Positions 1 through 6,330 of a DNA stretch of 6,332 nt are shown here, in pieces (the stretch's first letter is position 1; each line of letters starts with the position of its first letter). The notes under the pieces are model-generated. The model saw nothing but the letters and a program-made list of their open reading frames with translations, had not been told where the DNA came from and did no database searches. Source of the DNA: JBKEAJ01 sp047974415 (GTDB taxonomy: Bacteria; Bacteroidota; Bacteroidia; Bacteroidales; Prolixibacteraceae); assembly GCA_047974415.1 (NCBI GenBank), contig JBKECH010000015.1, forward strand, positions 1 to 6,332, in the 5' to 3' direction. Both the position numbers and the translations under genes were made by a program.

Positions 1-244
1 TATGTCGAATGTGGTGGGTAGACTTTAATGGAAAATAGAAAAAGTATTCGAATTGCAACACAAAAGAGCATTTTGGCGTAACGTTTCTTTAAACAGTTTT
101 ATCTTGGTAGAGGGTGTATCAAGCGCTTTCTTCGAAAAGTTTTGGCTTGATAGAGGGTGTATCAAGTGTTTTCTTCGAAAAGTTTTGGCTTGGTAGGCCT
201 AATGATTTTTTAGTTTCCAAATCTCACCCACTCTATTCGACATA
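1..244. repeat. Non-coding block bounded by imperfect inverted repeats, MITE-like candidate
   Basis: Positions 1-19 and the reverse complement of 226-244 agree at 16 of 19 bases, with the outer ten (TATGTCGAAT) identical. Weaker similarity continues inward if small gaps are allowed (TGGAAAATAGAAAAAG against TGGAAACTAAAAAATC). Between the arms are only short reading frames and the 43-bp tandem repeats. A small non-coding segment with terminal inverted repeats resembles a miniature inverted-repeat element, but the left arm starts at the window edge, so its true end and any target-site duplication cannot be seen. It could equally be a long intergenic hairpin. Confidence 0.4.
103..196. repeat. 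43-bp direct tandem repeat, two full copies plus partial copies
   Basis: Copy 1 (103-145) and copy 2 (146-188) are adjacent and identical at 40 of 43 positions; they differ at 107/150, 124/167 and 126/169. The first 8 bases of copy 1 recur at 189-196 as the start of a third copy. Upstream, about 81-102 resembles the second half of a unit with several changes, so the array probably began as roughly three units. Each unit contains an inverted repeat: CTTGATA (146-152) pairs with TATCAAG (160-166) around a 7-base loop, and the same in copy 1 with one G-T pair. Because 43 is not a multiple of three, the array does not encode a repeated peptide in one frame. Confidence 0.85.
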
Positions 245-329
245 GAACCGTTAAATATTAAGATTTATGAAACTTTATTTACAAAGTGAGCATAACGCAG
301 ATATTGGACTTTATAGACGGACTCTATTT
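245..329. other. AT-rich spacer with no recognised gene
   Basis: This stretch lies between the inverted-repeat block and the hairpin after the SusD gene. It contains no open frame of useful length and no RNA gene that I recognise. A loose minus-strand resemblance to a Bacteroides promoter is too weak to call. Together with 1-244 it makes the whole left end of the window non-coding. Confidence 0.6.
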
Positions 330-357
330 AGTAGTCTCCTTAGTAAAGGAGACTACT
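330..357 (-). terminator. Perfect 12-bp hairpin at the end of the SusC-SusD unit, probable terminator
   Basis: AGTAGTCTCCTT at 330-341 and AAGGAGACTACT at 346-357 are perfectly complementary around a 4-base loop. The stem includes the TAG stop codon of the SusD gene, so the transcript folds right at the end of translation. In the minus-strand reading direction the stem is followed by AAATAG, with no real U run, so it is not a textbook intrinsic terminator. It may instead mark and protect an mRNA 3' end. The stem is symmetrical, but no other gene in view ends here on the + strand. Confidence 0.55.
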
Positions 358-2284
358 CCCACCCAGAATTGTTAGGTAACAAGTTTGGATTTAGTGCTTT
401 TTCCTCTAAAGGTATAGGTAGTAAATAATATTTATCTAACCAGCCCTTGCCGACATTAGCCTGATTAACAGCGCGCTTAATGTACCCAGCAGAATTTGGG
501 TTATTTTTTGGTTGCTCATTATTATTTTCATCAACTAGGAAGACACCATAAATCAACCCATAAACGCCTTCTCCGTTTTTTTCTTTGTAGTCAGAGTAAC
601 GCAGGTAGCATCCTAACACATCCCTATTAATATACCAAGGTGCACGTTTCCAACGCCGAATATCGTCAAAACCACAACCTTCCCCTAACATTTCAACAAT
701 ACGTTCGCGACGTATTTCCCACAGCACGGGGTCAACAGTTTGATCTCGCACTGGGTCAAAATCAGCACCAATATTAGCCACTTGCATATTAGCTACCCCA
801 CTGCGCTGGCGCAACTTGTTTACAGACTTATTTGCAGTCTCTTGATCAAAAGCACCTAATTCCCACTTCGCTTCGGCATAATTCAATAAGACTTCACTCA
901 TATGGAAAAGTGGCATATCAGCCTCATTTAGACCTGAGGGACTATTAACTTCCCATTCATTATAATATCTAAAGAATGAATACCCTGTCATAGTCCTCAA
1001 TGTAGTCGTACCCAATTTATCAATATTTGGAGAAGCAGGCACAGGTTCAAAATTATTAAATTTAGTCGCTGGTAAACGTTTGCTAGTATTACTAGGAAAT
1101 ATAGTGGGCATAAGTTTTACGTACTCAGAATAGTCCGTATTAAATTCAGATGGTATTTTCAAGCTATACGGAGCTGTTGTCGCATCATAATAAGGAGGCA
1201 TCACGTTTGCATACAAACGATAATCTCTATTTCGGAACTCATTATACATAGTCTTATCTCCGTCATACTCAGCGTTTTCAGCATTATGAATTGGCAAACC
1301 ATTCTGAGACAAAAACAACTCTACAGTATGTTTAGGAACCTCGTAGAGACCCGCCTCGGTACGACAATAACGAGCAATATAACTAGTTTGCACACCTGCA
1401 ACAAGCTCCTTATAGAGGATAACTCCCGGATTATCTTTCAAGCTCGGACTATTAAACAAATCGTCGTAAGCTCCCAGAGTGGGGTAGGTTGTCATTAATG
1501 CTTCTGAGGCACGAACAGACTGCTCCAATAGTTCCGTTTTGTCATATTTGCTTTCAGCATCACTTACATTGTGGTAAGTGCGCCAAGTCCCTTCAAACAG
1601 ACCGATACGAGAAATAAGAAACTGCACACATGCCTTATTGATAGTATTATCGCCATCTCCATTTTCTTTGATGTTTGCTTCAGCATACAAGAGCCTATCC
1701 ATCAGGCTATCCACAACTACCGTACGACTTGTGCGTGGAGCATCCTTTATAGGGTCTTTCTCCGATTCCGTTTTATGATTCACCCATGGAATATCGCCAT
1801 ATCTTGACACCAACTCCGCATAAAGAAAAGAATGGAAGAAGTAACCAACAGACCGCCAGTGAGCTTTGTCCTCATCATTCATATCAGAGGCATCAATGTT
1901 ATCCAGCATGATATTCACACGACGTATATACGAGAAATTCCATCCACCTTGGGCGTAATCATAATAATTTCCAGATATGTTAGCACTTGTAAACACCTCT
2001 GCTTGCTGACTAGCATAAAAATTAGGTTCCGTTTTATCATTTCTCATTAAATGTCCAGCATATAAATCCCCTCGACCTAATGCTCGCAAAGGATTTATAG
2101 TTCTCGTAACTGACGTAAAATCATAGAAGACGTCATACATTCCCCACGCATAAGATCTAAAATTTTCATACGTTTTAAAAGTCTCCTCTTCCGTCTGAGA
2201 TTCAACAGGGTCTTTCTCAAGGAAATTATCATTACAAGCAACAATAGCAAGTAATACACATATTGATATAATAAAATTTTTCAT
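353..2284 (-). CDS. SusD/RagB-family surface lipoprotein (substrate-binding lid of the SusC partner)
   Basis: A 643-residue nutrient-binding lipoprotein that should cap the SusC barrel encoded just upstream. The N-terminus is a lipoprotein signal peptide (MKNFIISICVLLAIVAC) with the acylated cysteine at residue 17, followed by NDN, an acidic context compatible with surface export in Bacteroidetes. The N-terminal helical region (about 20-230) contains YFFHSFLYAELVSRYGDIPW at 148-167, typical of the family. The C-terminal SusD_RagB region carries MSEVLLNYAEAKWELG (462-477), EIRRERIVEMLGEGCGFDDI (523-542) with RRWKR after it, and LLPIPLEEKALNPNLLPNNS (621-640), all classic family motifs. At 643 residues it is somewhat longer than many members. 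The start at 2284 gives the full signal peptide and lies 17 bp after the SusC stop; the sequence just before it is A-rich with an AAGA rather than a strong ribosome site. The TAG stop (355-353) lies inside a strong hairpin. The ligand cannot be predicted. Confidence 0.96.
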   Translation of the reverse strand: MKNFIISICVLLAIVACNDNFLEKDPVESQTEEETFKTYENFRSYAWGMYDVFYDFTSVTRTINPLRALGRGDLYAGHLMRNDKTEPNFYASQQAEVFTSANISGNYYDYAQGGWNFSYIRRVNIMLDNIDASDMNDEDKAHWRSVGYFFHSFLYAELVSRYGDIPWVNHKTESEKDPIKDAPRTSRTVVVDSLMDRLLYAEANIKENGDGDNTINKACVQFLISRIGLFEGTWRTYHNVSDAESKYDKTELLEQSVRASEALMTTYPTLGAYDDLFNSPSLKDNPGVILYKELVAGVQTSYIARYCRTEAGLYEVPKHTVELFLSQNGLPIHNAENAEYDGDKTMYNEFRNRDYRLYANVMPPYYDATTAPYSLKIPSEFNTDYSEYVKLMPTIFPSNTSKRLPATKFNNFEPVPASPNIDKLGTTTLRTMTGYSFFRYYNEWEVNSPSGLNEADMPLFHMSEVLLNYAEAKWELGAFDQETANKSVNKLRQRSGVANMQVANIGADFDPVRDQTVDPVLWEIRRERIVEMLGEGCGFDDIRRWKRAPWYINRDVLGCYLRYSDYKEKNGEGVYGLIYGVFLVDENNNEQPKNNPNSAGYIKRAVNQANVGKGWLDKYYLLPIPLEEKALNPNLLPNNSGWE

Positions 2285-2301
2285 TGTCTTAATATCTTTT
2301 T

Positions 2302-5300
2302 TTATAGAGTGAGGTTAATACCAAATGAATAGGTTGTATAGAAAGGATAGCCCCAGCTAATACGCTCGGGATCAATTCCTTTATTCAGGTGATCGATAGT
2401 AAGGAGATTTTCGCCACTAAAAAACACTTTACCAGACACAAAACCAATCTTCTGCATTAATTGCGTTGGGAAATTGTAACTCAAGGTAATATTTTTCAAT
2501 CTTAAGTAGCTTGCATTTTGGAGGTACTTGGTTTGCGTTCTGTAATTTGAGCCACTGTTTTCATTCTCTCCATATATACGAGGCAAGTAGGCATCGGGAT
2601 TAACTGCAGTAAAATTAGCATTTGCGTGATCAACAGGCTTCCAGTAGTCCAATACATCTGAATAAACCCCTACATAAAATACTGTTGGACCAAACACTAA
2701 ATCATTATTAACCCACACATCTCGTTGACCCACTCCTTGAAGTAAAACTGATAAGTCTAGAGCTTTCCACCCAATGTTAGCGTTTATACCATACTGGTAG
2801 CGAGGAGAAGAGTTTCCTATTATTTTTCTATCCCCTGGCTTACACACAGTATTTTCGCCGACACTTATTTTACCATCACCATCAAAGTCTACAAATTTAA
2901 CATCCCCTGGCTTAGCTGTGTATCCATCTAATTTTGCAACACCTTCTTTCAAGGTAAAATTATTCAAATCCGAGAAATCGTCAGCTGTGTAAAAACCATC
3001 ACTTACGTATCCCCAGATCTCGCCAATCTCCATACCTTCTCTATAATTATTATTCTCGGCAGAATTATAGAACAATCCAGCTTCATTATCGTATTCTGTA
3101 ATAACAGTTTTTGAGTCGTAAAGATTAAAACCAAGTCCATAACGCCAATCATCTCCAATACGGTCCTTCCACTGTAGACTAAACTCCCATCCACTGGTCT
3201 GCAAATCAGCAGCATTTTGGTCGGGCGCATCTGCTCCAATCACCGAGGGGAGTTGCACTCCTGGCGCCAACATTCCAATAGTATTTCGTTCATACCAATC
3301 AAAGGTCGAAGACAAGCGATTGTTTAACACAGCAATATCGTAGCCCAAGTCTAGTGTCCTAACAAGCTCCCAGGTGTAGTCAGCACGAACAAGTTCAGAG
3401 GGCAGTAGGATTACAGGGAGCTCTCCGTTAACAATCCAAGACCCCAACTTAGACTTCATCAATGCGAGATAGCCATACTCTGCGACACCAGCCTGATTAC
3501 CTAACTCTCCATAAGAAGCACGCAATTTTGCAAGATCCAGCCACTGAAGGTCCACAAATGGCTCACTATCTATACGCCACCCTGCAGAAACAGAAGGAAA
3601 GAAACCAAAACGAGTGCCTTTAGGGAACTTTGACGAGCCATCGTAACGACCATTCACTTCCAACAGATATCTACCCTTGTAGTCATAATTGAATCTAAAA
3701 AAACCACTGCGAATAGCATATTGCAAATAAGCATCCGTGGCATTTGTTATACCAGTCGCACCAGAAAATGATGGTTTATCCTGATTTACTATTTCAGTCT
3801 TGTCTACTTTTAGTATTTCATAATCTCTAGTTTCCTGAGAGTAGCCTGACATCACTTTTAACGCGTGGTCTTTTTGTAGATTAAATTCATAAGTCGCATA
3901 AGCATTAATTGAACTCAATACCGTTGATGTCTTATTGTTGTTGTATTTAGGAGTACCTGACAATCCATCAATATCATTAGAAATATTTATCATATTTACA
4001 TTATTAGTAAATCGCTTATAGTCTTTATTTGTTGACCTATAAGTATACTCAAAAACAGCTTCCAGCCCTTTGAAAGGATTTATAACAGTTCTTGAAAATA
4101 ACCTTGTGTTTTCAGTCAACCATCTTGACGGATCTGCATGTAATAATACATTTTTTGGAGTCAATACAGGATATACGTCACCTTCTAAATCATCACTAGC
4201 AGGCATATATCCCTGAGGAGTAAAGCATGGATCAGAAGTTCCAAACACCCTGCCATTCTCGACATAAGAACGCTTAGCACGAGTAAAAAAAGCATCGATA
4301 GATTGGCTTAACCACGGGGTTATATCAGCATTGACGTATGACGAAGTATTTATTCTATCGTAACTATCCTTGCTAGTTATTAAAGGTCCATCTTGGTCTA
4401 CATATCCCATAGACATGCGATATGATATAGGTCCACTATTACCTGATGCTGATACATTATGGGTCTGTTGAAAACCATAATTATCTAGTATGGCTTTTTG
4501 TGGGTCGACTCCTTCCAAGTAAAAATAATAATTACCACCTTGTGGCATATAACGTCCATCTTGAAAATAGTCATTAGAATGATTTGCCATAAAAGCACTT
4601 GGATCCTGATTATACTCTATCACGTATCCTAACCACTCGTCAACATTATTATTCCATACAACTGGCGCAATTAAAAAATCTTTCATCGTCATCAGATACT
4701 GCTCCAACGAAGCCTGCTCTGGTCTGTTAATAGAGCTCTGGAAGGCAAAATTATTAGAATAATTAAGTGCTAATTTATTCTGTCGACTAGACTTTTTTGT
4801 ACTTATTAAAATAACCCCAAAGGCACCACGAGCACCGTATATTGCGGCAGAAGCAGCATCCTTCAACACAGATACCGACTCTATATCCTCAGGGTTTAAT
4901 AAACTGATATCCCCTGGCACATTATCAATAAGAACTAACGGTTCCCCTGTTGACGTAGGAGTATTACCTTGCGAAGCAATTGACGTAATTCCTCTAATAT
5001 TAATATTCAGTGCATCTCCAGGAGAAGCTCCACCCGTAATTTGCAGACCAGGAATAGCACCTTGCAGAGCGCTGGCAACACTGGTCACAGGACGATCTCC
5101 TAACACCTCGTCCATTTTCACTTGTGCAACTGCACCTGTCAGGTTAACCTTCTTTTGAGTACCATATCCAACAACAACGACACCGTCTAGTAGCCCTACA
5201 TCTTCTTTCAACACAACGTTCAATGATGTTTTCCCCTGTACACTAAGCTCTTGTGTAATCATCCCCATAAAAGAGATTACCAGCACGGCGTCGTCAGGCA

Positions 5301-5487
5301 CACTTATCGAGAATTTGCCATCAACATCTGTAATCGTCCCAAGCGTTGTTCCTTTTTGTATAACAGAAGCACCGGGCACTCCAAGTTGCCCATCGTCAAA
5401 AACAGTTCCTGTCACTGTTTTTTGTGCATATACTCTACTTAGTAGCAAGATAAAGCACACAGCAAGAGTAAAAATTTTTTCCCTCAT
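2302..5487 (-). CDS. SusC/RagA-family TonB-dependent outer-membrane transporter
   Basis: A 1061-residue outer-membrane beta-barrel that, by family, imports oligosaccharides or peptides using TonB/ExbBD energy. Visible parts: a signal peptide at about 1-21 (basic MREK, hydrophobic core, VYA before Q22); a carboxypeptidase-regulatory-like beta-sandwich at about 24-94 (GTVFDD, GVPGASV, TDVDGKFSI); a TonB-box-like stretch at about 101-113 (DGVVVVGYGTQKK); a plug at about 115-232 (SALQGAIPGLQI, NINIRG, SVLKDAASAAIYGARGAFGV); then the barrel. Barrel marks include GRYDGSSKF (613-621), an acidic DFDGDGKIS loop resembling a calcium site (867-875), YLRLKNITLSYNFP (994-1007) and a C-terminal strand SFGINLTL. 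Length is normal for the family and the frame is intact. There is no N-terminal STN domain. The ATG at 5487 is chosen because it gives a complete signal peptide. The SusD gene follows after 17 bp. Family assignment is secure; the substrate is unknown. Confidence 0.97.
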   Translation of the reverse strand: MREKIFTLAVCFILLLSRVYAQKTVTGTVFDDGQLGVPGASVIQKGTTLGTITDVDGKFSISVPDDAVLVISFMGMITQELSVQGKTSLNVVLKEDVGLLDGVVVVGYGTQKKVNLTGAVAQVKMDEVLGDRPVTSVASALQGAIPGLQITGGASPGDALNINIRGITSIASQGNTPTSTGEPLVLIDNVPGDISLLNPEDIESVSVLKDAASAAIYGARGAFGVILISTKKSSRQNKLALNYSNNFAFQSSINRPEQASLEQYLMTMKDFLIAPVVWNNNVDEWLGYVIEYNQDPSAFMANHSNDYFQDGRYMPQGGNYYFYLEGVDPQKAILDNYGFQQTHNVSASGNSGPISYRMSMGYVDQDGPLITSKDSYDRINTSSYVNADITPWLSQSIDAFFTRAKRSYVENGRVFGTSDPCFTPQGYMPASDDLEGDVYPVLTPKNVLLHADPSRWLTENTRLFSRTVINPFKGLEAVFEYTYRSTNKDYKRFTNNVNMINISNDIDGLSGTPKYNNNKTSTVLSSINAYATYEFNLQKDHALKVMSGYSQETRDYEILKVDKTEIVNQDKPSFSGATGITNATDAYLQYAIRSGFFRFNYDYKGRYLLEVNGRYDGSSKFPKGTRFGFFPSVSAGWRIDSEPFVDLQWLDLAKLRASYGELGNQAGVAEYGYLALMKSKLGSWIVNGELPVILLPSELVRADYTWELVRTLDLGYDIAVLNNRLSSTFDWYERNTIGMLAPGVQLPSVIGADAPDQNAADLQTSGWEFSLQWKDRIGDDWRYGLGFNLYDSKTVITEYDNEAGLFYNSAENNNYREGMEIGEIWGYVSDGFYTADDFSDLNNFTLKEGVAKLDGYTAKPGDVKFVDFDGDGKISVGENTVCKPGDRKIIGNSSPRYQYGINANIGWKALDLSVLLQGVGQRDVWVNNDLVFGPTVFYVGVYSDVLDYWKPVDHANANFTAVNPDAYLPRIYGENENSGSNYRTQTKYLQNASYLRLKNITLSYNFPTQLMQKIGFVSGKVFFSGENLLTIDHLNKGIDPERISWGYPFYTTYSFGINLTL

Positions 5488-5505
5488 AGAATTATATTTA
5501 AAGAT

Positions 5506-5527
5506 TAATAATATTATTAGCTAATAA
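5506..5527. promoter_or_regulatory. Two overlapping AT-rich palindromes next to the transporter start
   Basis: TAATAATATTATTA (5506-5519) and TTATTAGCTAATAA (5514-5527) are each perfect 14-bp palindromes that share six bases. They lie 19 to 40 bp upstream of the ATG at 5487, where a ribosome or a DNA-binding regulator could act. Palindromes made of A and T arise easily by chance, so an operator role is only an inference. The mRNA immediately before the start codon is AT-rich without a clear Shine-Dalgarno motif, as is usual in Bacteroidetes. Confidence 0.35.
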
Positions 5528-5541
5528 GAGCTCTACACTCC

Positions 5542-5578
5542 GGGAATATTCTTGTGGCAAATGGCCATGAATATTCCC
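5542..5578 (-). promoter_or_regulatory. Long hairpin in the leader of the transporter gene
   Basis: GGGAATATTC (5542-5551) is perfectly complementary to GAATATTCCC (5569-5578). Inside it, TGGC (5555-5558) pairs with GCCA (5564-5567) around a 5-base loop, leaving a 3-base to 1-base internal bulge. It ends about 55 bp before the start codon. There is no U run on either side, so it is not an obvious terminator. It may be a 5' leader structure, an attenuator or a protein-binding inverted repeat. Confidence 0.5.
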
Positions 5579-5579
5579 A

Positions 5580-5597
5580 CCTTGCATAATTGCAAGG
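5580..5597 (-). promoter_or_regulatory. Second leader hairpin directly beside the first
   Basis: CCTTGCA (5580-5586) and TGCAAGG (5591-5597) form a perfect 7-bp stem with a 4-base loop, separated from the larger hairpin by a single base. Two adjacent stems suggest a structured 5' leader of the transporter mRNA. No known riboswitch class is recognised. Confidence 0.42.
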
Positions 5598-5666
5598 CAT
5601 AATGGTCGTAGAAAACTTGTACTAGATCTTTCGTAACGTTTGTAACTCTCCTCCCTTAAGCTACAA

Positions 5667-6053
5667 TTAGAGTTTAGATGGCGAAAGCGTATTTCGCAGG
5701 GGGGGGGTAACATACTGTAAATCAGCATCTACAACGCATATGTCGTGTGCAGTAAGGTCAGAAAGAGCTTCATGAGCATAGGCGCAAGAGACTTTTGCAA
5801 GAGAATGTTGGCAGATTTGGAATCTATCAGTCTCCAATATTTTAGCAAAGCCTTTTTGTGTAGATTGACACAAACAAATTACAATACACAAGCCTATAGC
5901 AACAAGGAGCACAGCAGAGATATAGAGTCTAGTAGCGACGCTAAATTCTGGCTGGAAGAAACTTATATATTGCATGTTTGACATGTACTTTTGGCTTATA
6001 AATACAGCGCAAGTTAAGCAATAATCATGTAAAAACAAAATAAAAACTAACAT
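5667..6053 (-). CDS. Doubtful small membrane protein, hypothetical
   Basis: An open frame of 128 codons with one clear hydrophobic segment at about residues 43-62 (LYISAVLLVAIGLCIVICLC), preceded by R42 and followed by a Lys-containing tail. In-frame Met at 24 or 27 would give a shorter product of about 102-105 residues. No family is recognised. Against it being real: no ribosome site is visible before the ATG, it is rich in Cys, and its last ten residues after the C9 tract look random. If the tract were eight bases the frame would continue to 5498 and give 184 residues ending 10 bp before the transporter start. It may be a degraded gene or a chance frame. Confidence 0.18.
   Translation of the reverse strand: MLVFILFLHDYCLTCAVFISQKYMSNMQYISFFQPEFSVATRLYISAVLLVAIGLCIVICLCQSTQKGFAKILETDRFQICQHSLAKVSCAYAHEALSDLTAHDICVVDADLQYVTPPLRNTLSPSKL
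5681..5697. other. Short hairpin beside the G9 tract
   Basis: GCGAAA (5681-5686) and TTTCGC (5692-5697) form a 6-bp stem with a 5-base loop. The stem ends one base before the run of nine G. Its role is unknown. Confidence 0.3.
5699..5707. repeat. Homopolymer run of nine G (nine C on the minus strand)
   Basis: Nine consecutive G stand out in an otherwise AT-rich intergenic region about 210 bp upstream of the transporter start. Tracts of this length slip during replication and can act as phase-variation switches. On the minus strand the run lies where two overlapping reading frames would join if it lost one base. It is the only such G or C run noticed in the window, and it could also be a base-count error in the assembly. 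Confidence 0.8.
5855..5874. other. Perfect 7-bp inverted repeat in the upstream region
   Basis: TTTGTGT (5855-5861) and ACACAAA (5868-5874) are perfectly complementary around a 6-base loop. It lies inside the doubtful 128-codon frame. It could be a regulator half-site pair or chance. Confidence 0.25.
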
Positions 6054-6119
6054 ATTACTAGCATCCGAAAGTTTTTTTAAAAAATTTGCTTAAAACACCC
6101 CACTATCCCAGTGTTTACC

Positions 6120-6134
6120 TTGCTAGTATAGCAA
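6120..6134. other. Small hairpin TTGCTA/TAGCAA
   Basis: TTGCTA (6120-6125) and TAGCAA (6129-6134) form a perfect 6-bp stem with a 3-base loop, in a stretch with no gene on either strand. Function unknown; a stem of this size is not rare. Confidence 0.22.
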
Positions 6135-6186
6135 TTATCCAGAAAATAAGTCTCTTTGGAATTGTATTTCCATCTGTTGGACTTAC

Positions 6187-6330
6187 TTAAGCTTTCTTGC
6201 TCCCTCTTTCACCTGATTGCATACATAATCTAGTGTGAGATAAGTGGTACAGGCAGAACCTGATTTTTTCTGACAATTTGGAAAATGCAATAGCTCCTTT
6301 CACTCGGGTTCGTTTGATAAGCTCTACGAG
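6187..6330 (-). CDS. Possible 3' end of a gene entering from the right border
   Basis: On the minus strand a frame is open from the window edge to a TAA at 6189-6187, giving 47 residues that are strongly basic (begins LVELIKRTRVKGA, ends GERGSKKA). The composition is not absurd for a real C-terminus, but an open run of this length is common by chance, and no family is recognised. The missing upstream sequence would decide it. Confidence 0.13.
   Translation of the reverse strand, partial: LVELIKRTRVKGAIAFSKLSEKIRFCLYHLSHTRLCMQSGERGSKKA

Noticed and set aside
255..290. Minus-strand TTTG, then about 21 bases, then TAATATTT, as a promoter pointing out of the left border
   Set aside because: Two mismatches in the -7 box in an AT-rich stretch where such matches are frequent, and no downstream gene is visible.
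1286..2050. Several 66-78 codon + strand frames across the SusD gene
   Set aside because: They are antisense shadows of a well-supported coding sequence.
5530..5561. TTTG (5561-5558, minus strand) followed about 20 bases later by TGTAGAGC as a promoter for the transporter
   Set aside because: The -7 half matches only at TA, and the elements fall inside the large hairpin, so I cannot support a promoter call.
77..5641. The ten bases CGTAACGTTT shared between 77-86 and 5632-5641, considered as a possible flanking repeat of an inserted segment
   Set aside because: A ten-base match between two places in six kilobases is expected several times by chance, and the similarity does not extend.
5745..5981. 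A 78-codon + strand frame
   Set aside because: It overlaps the minus-strand frame, has no recognisable family, no ribosome site and no hydrophobic or domain pattern.
5977..5993. TACTTTTG at 5986-5993 on the + strand, matching the Bacteroides -7 pattern TAnnTTTG, with a TTTG at 5977-5980
   Set aside because: The two boxes are only 5 bases apart rather than about 20, and there is no gene downstream on the + strand.
6250..6269. Possible + strand terminator: CAGG/CCTG stem followed by a T run
   Set aside because: The stem is only 4 bp and there is no + strand gene before it.
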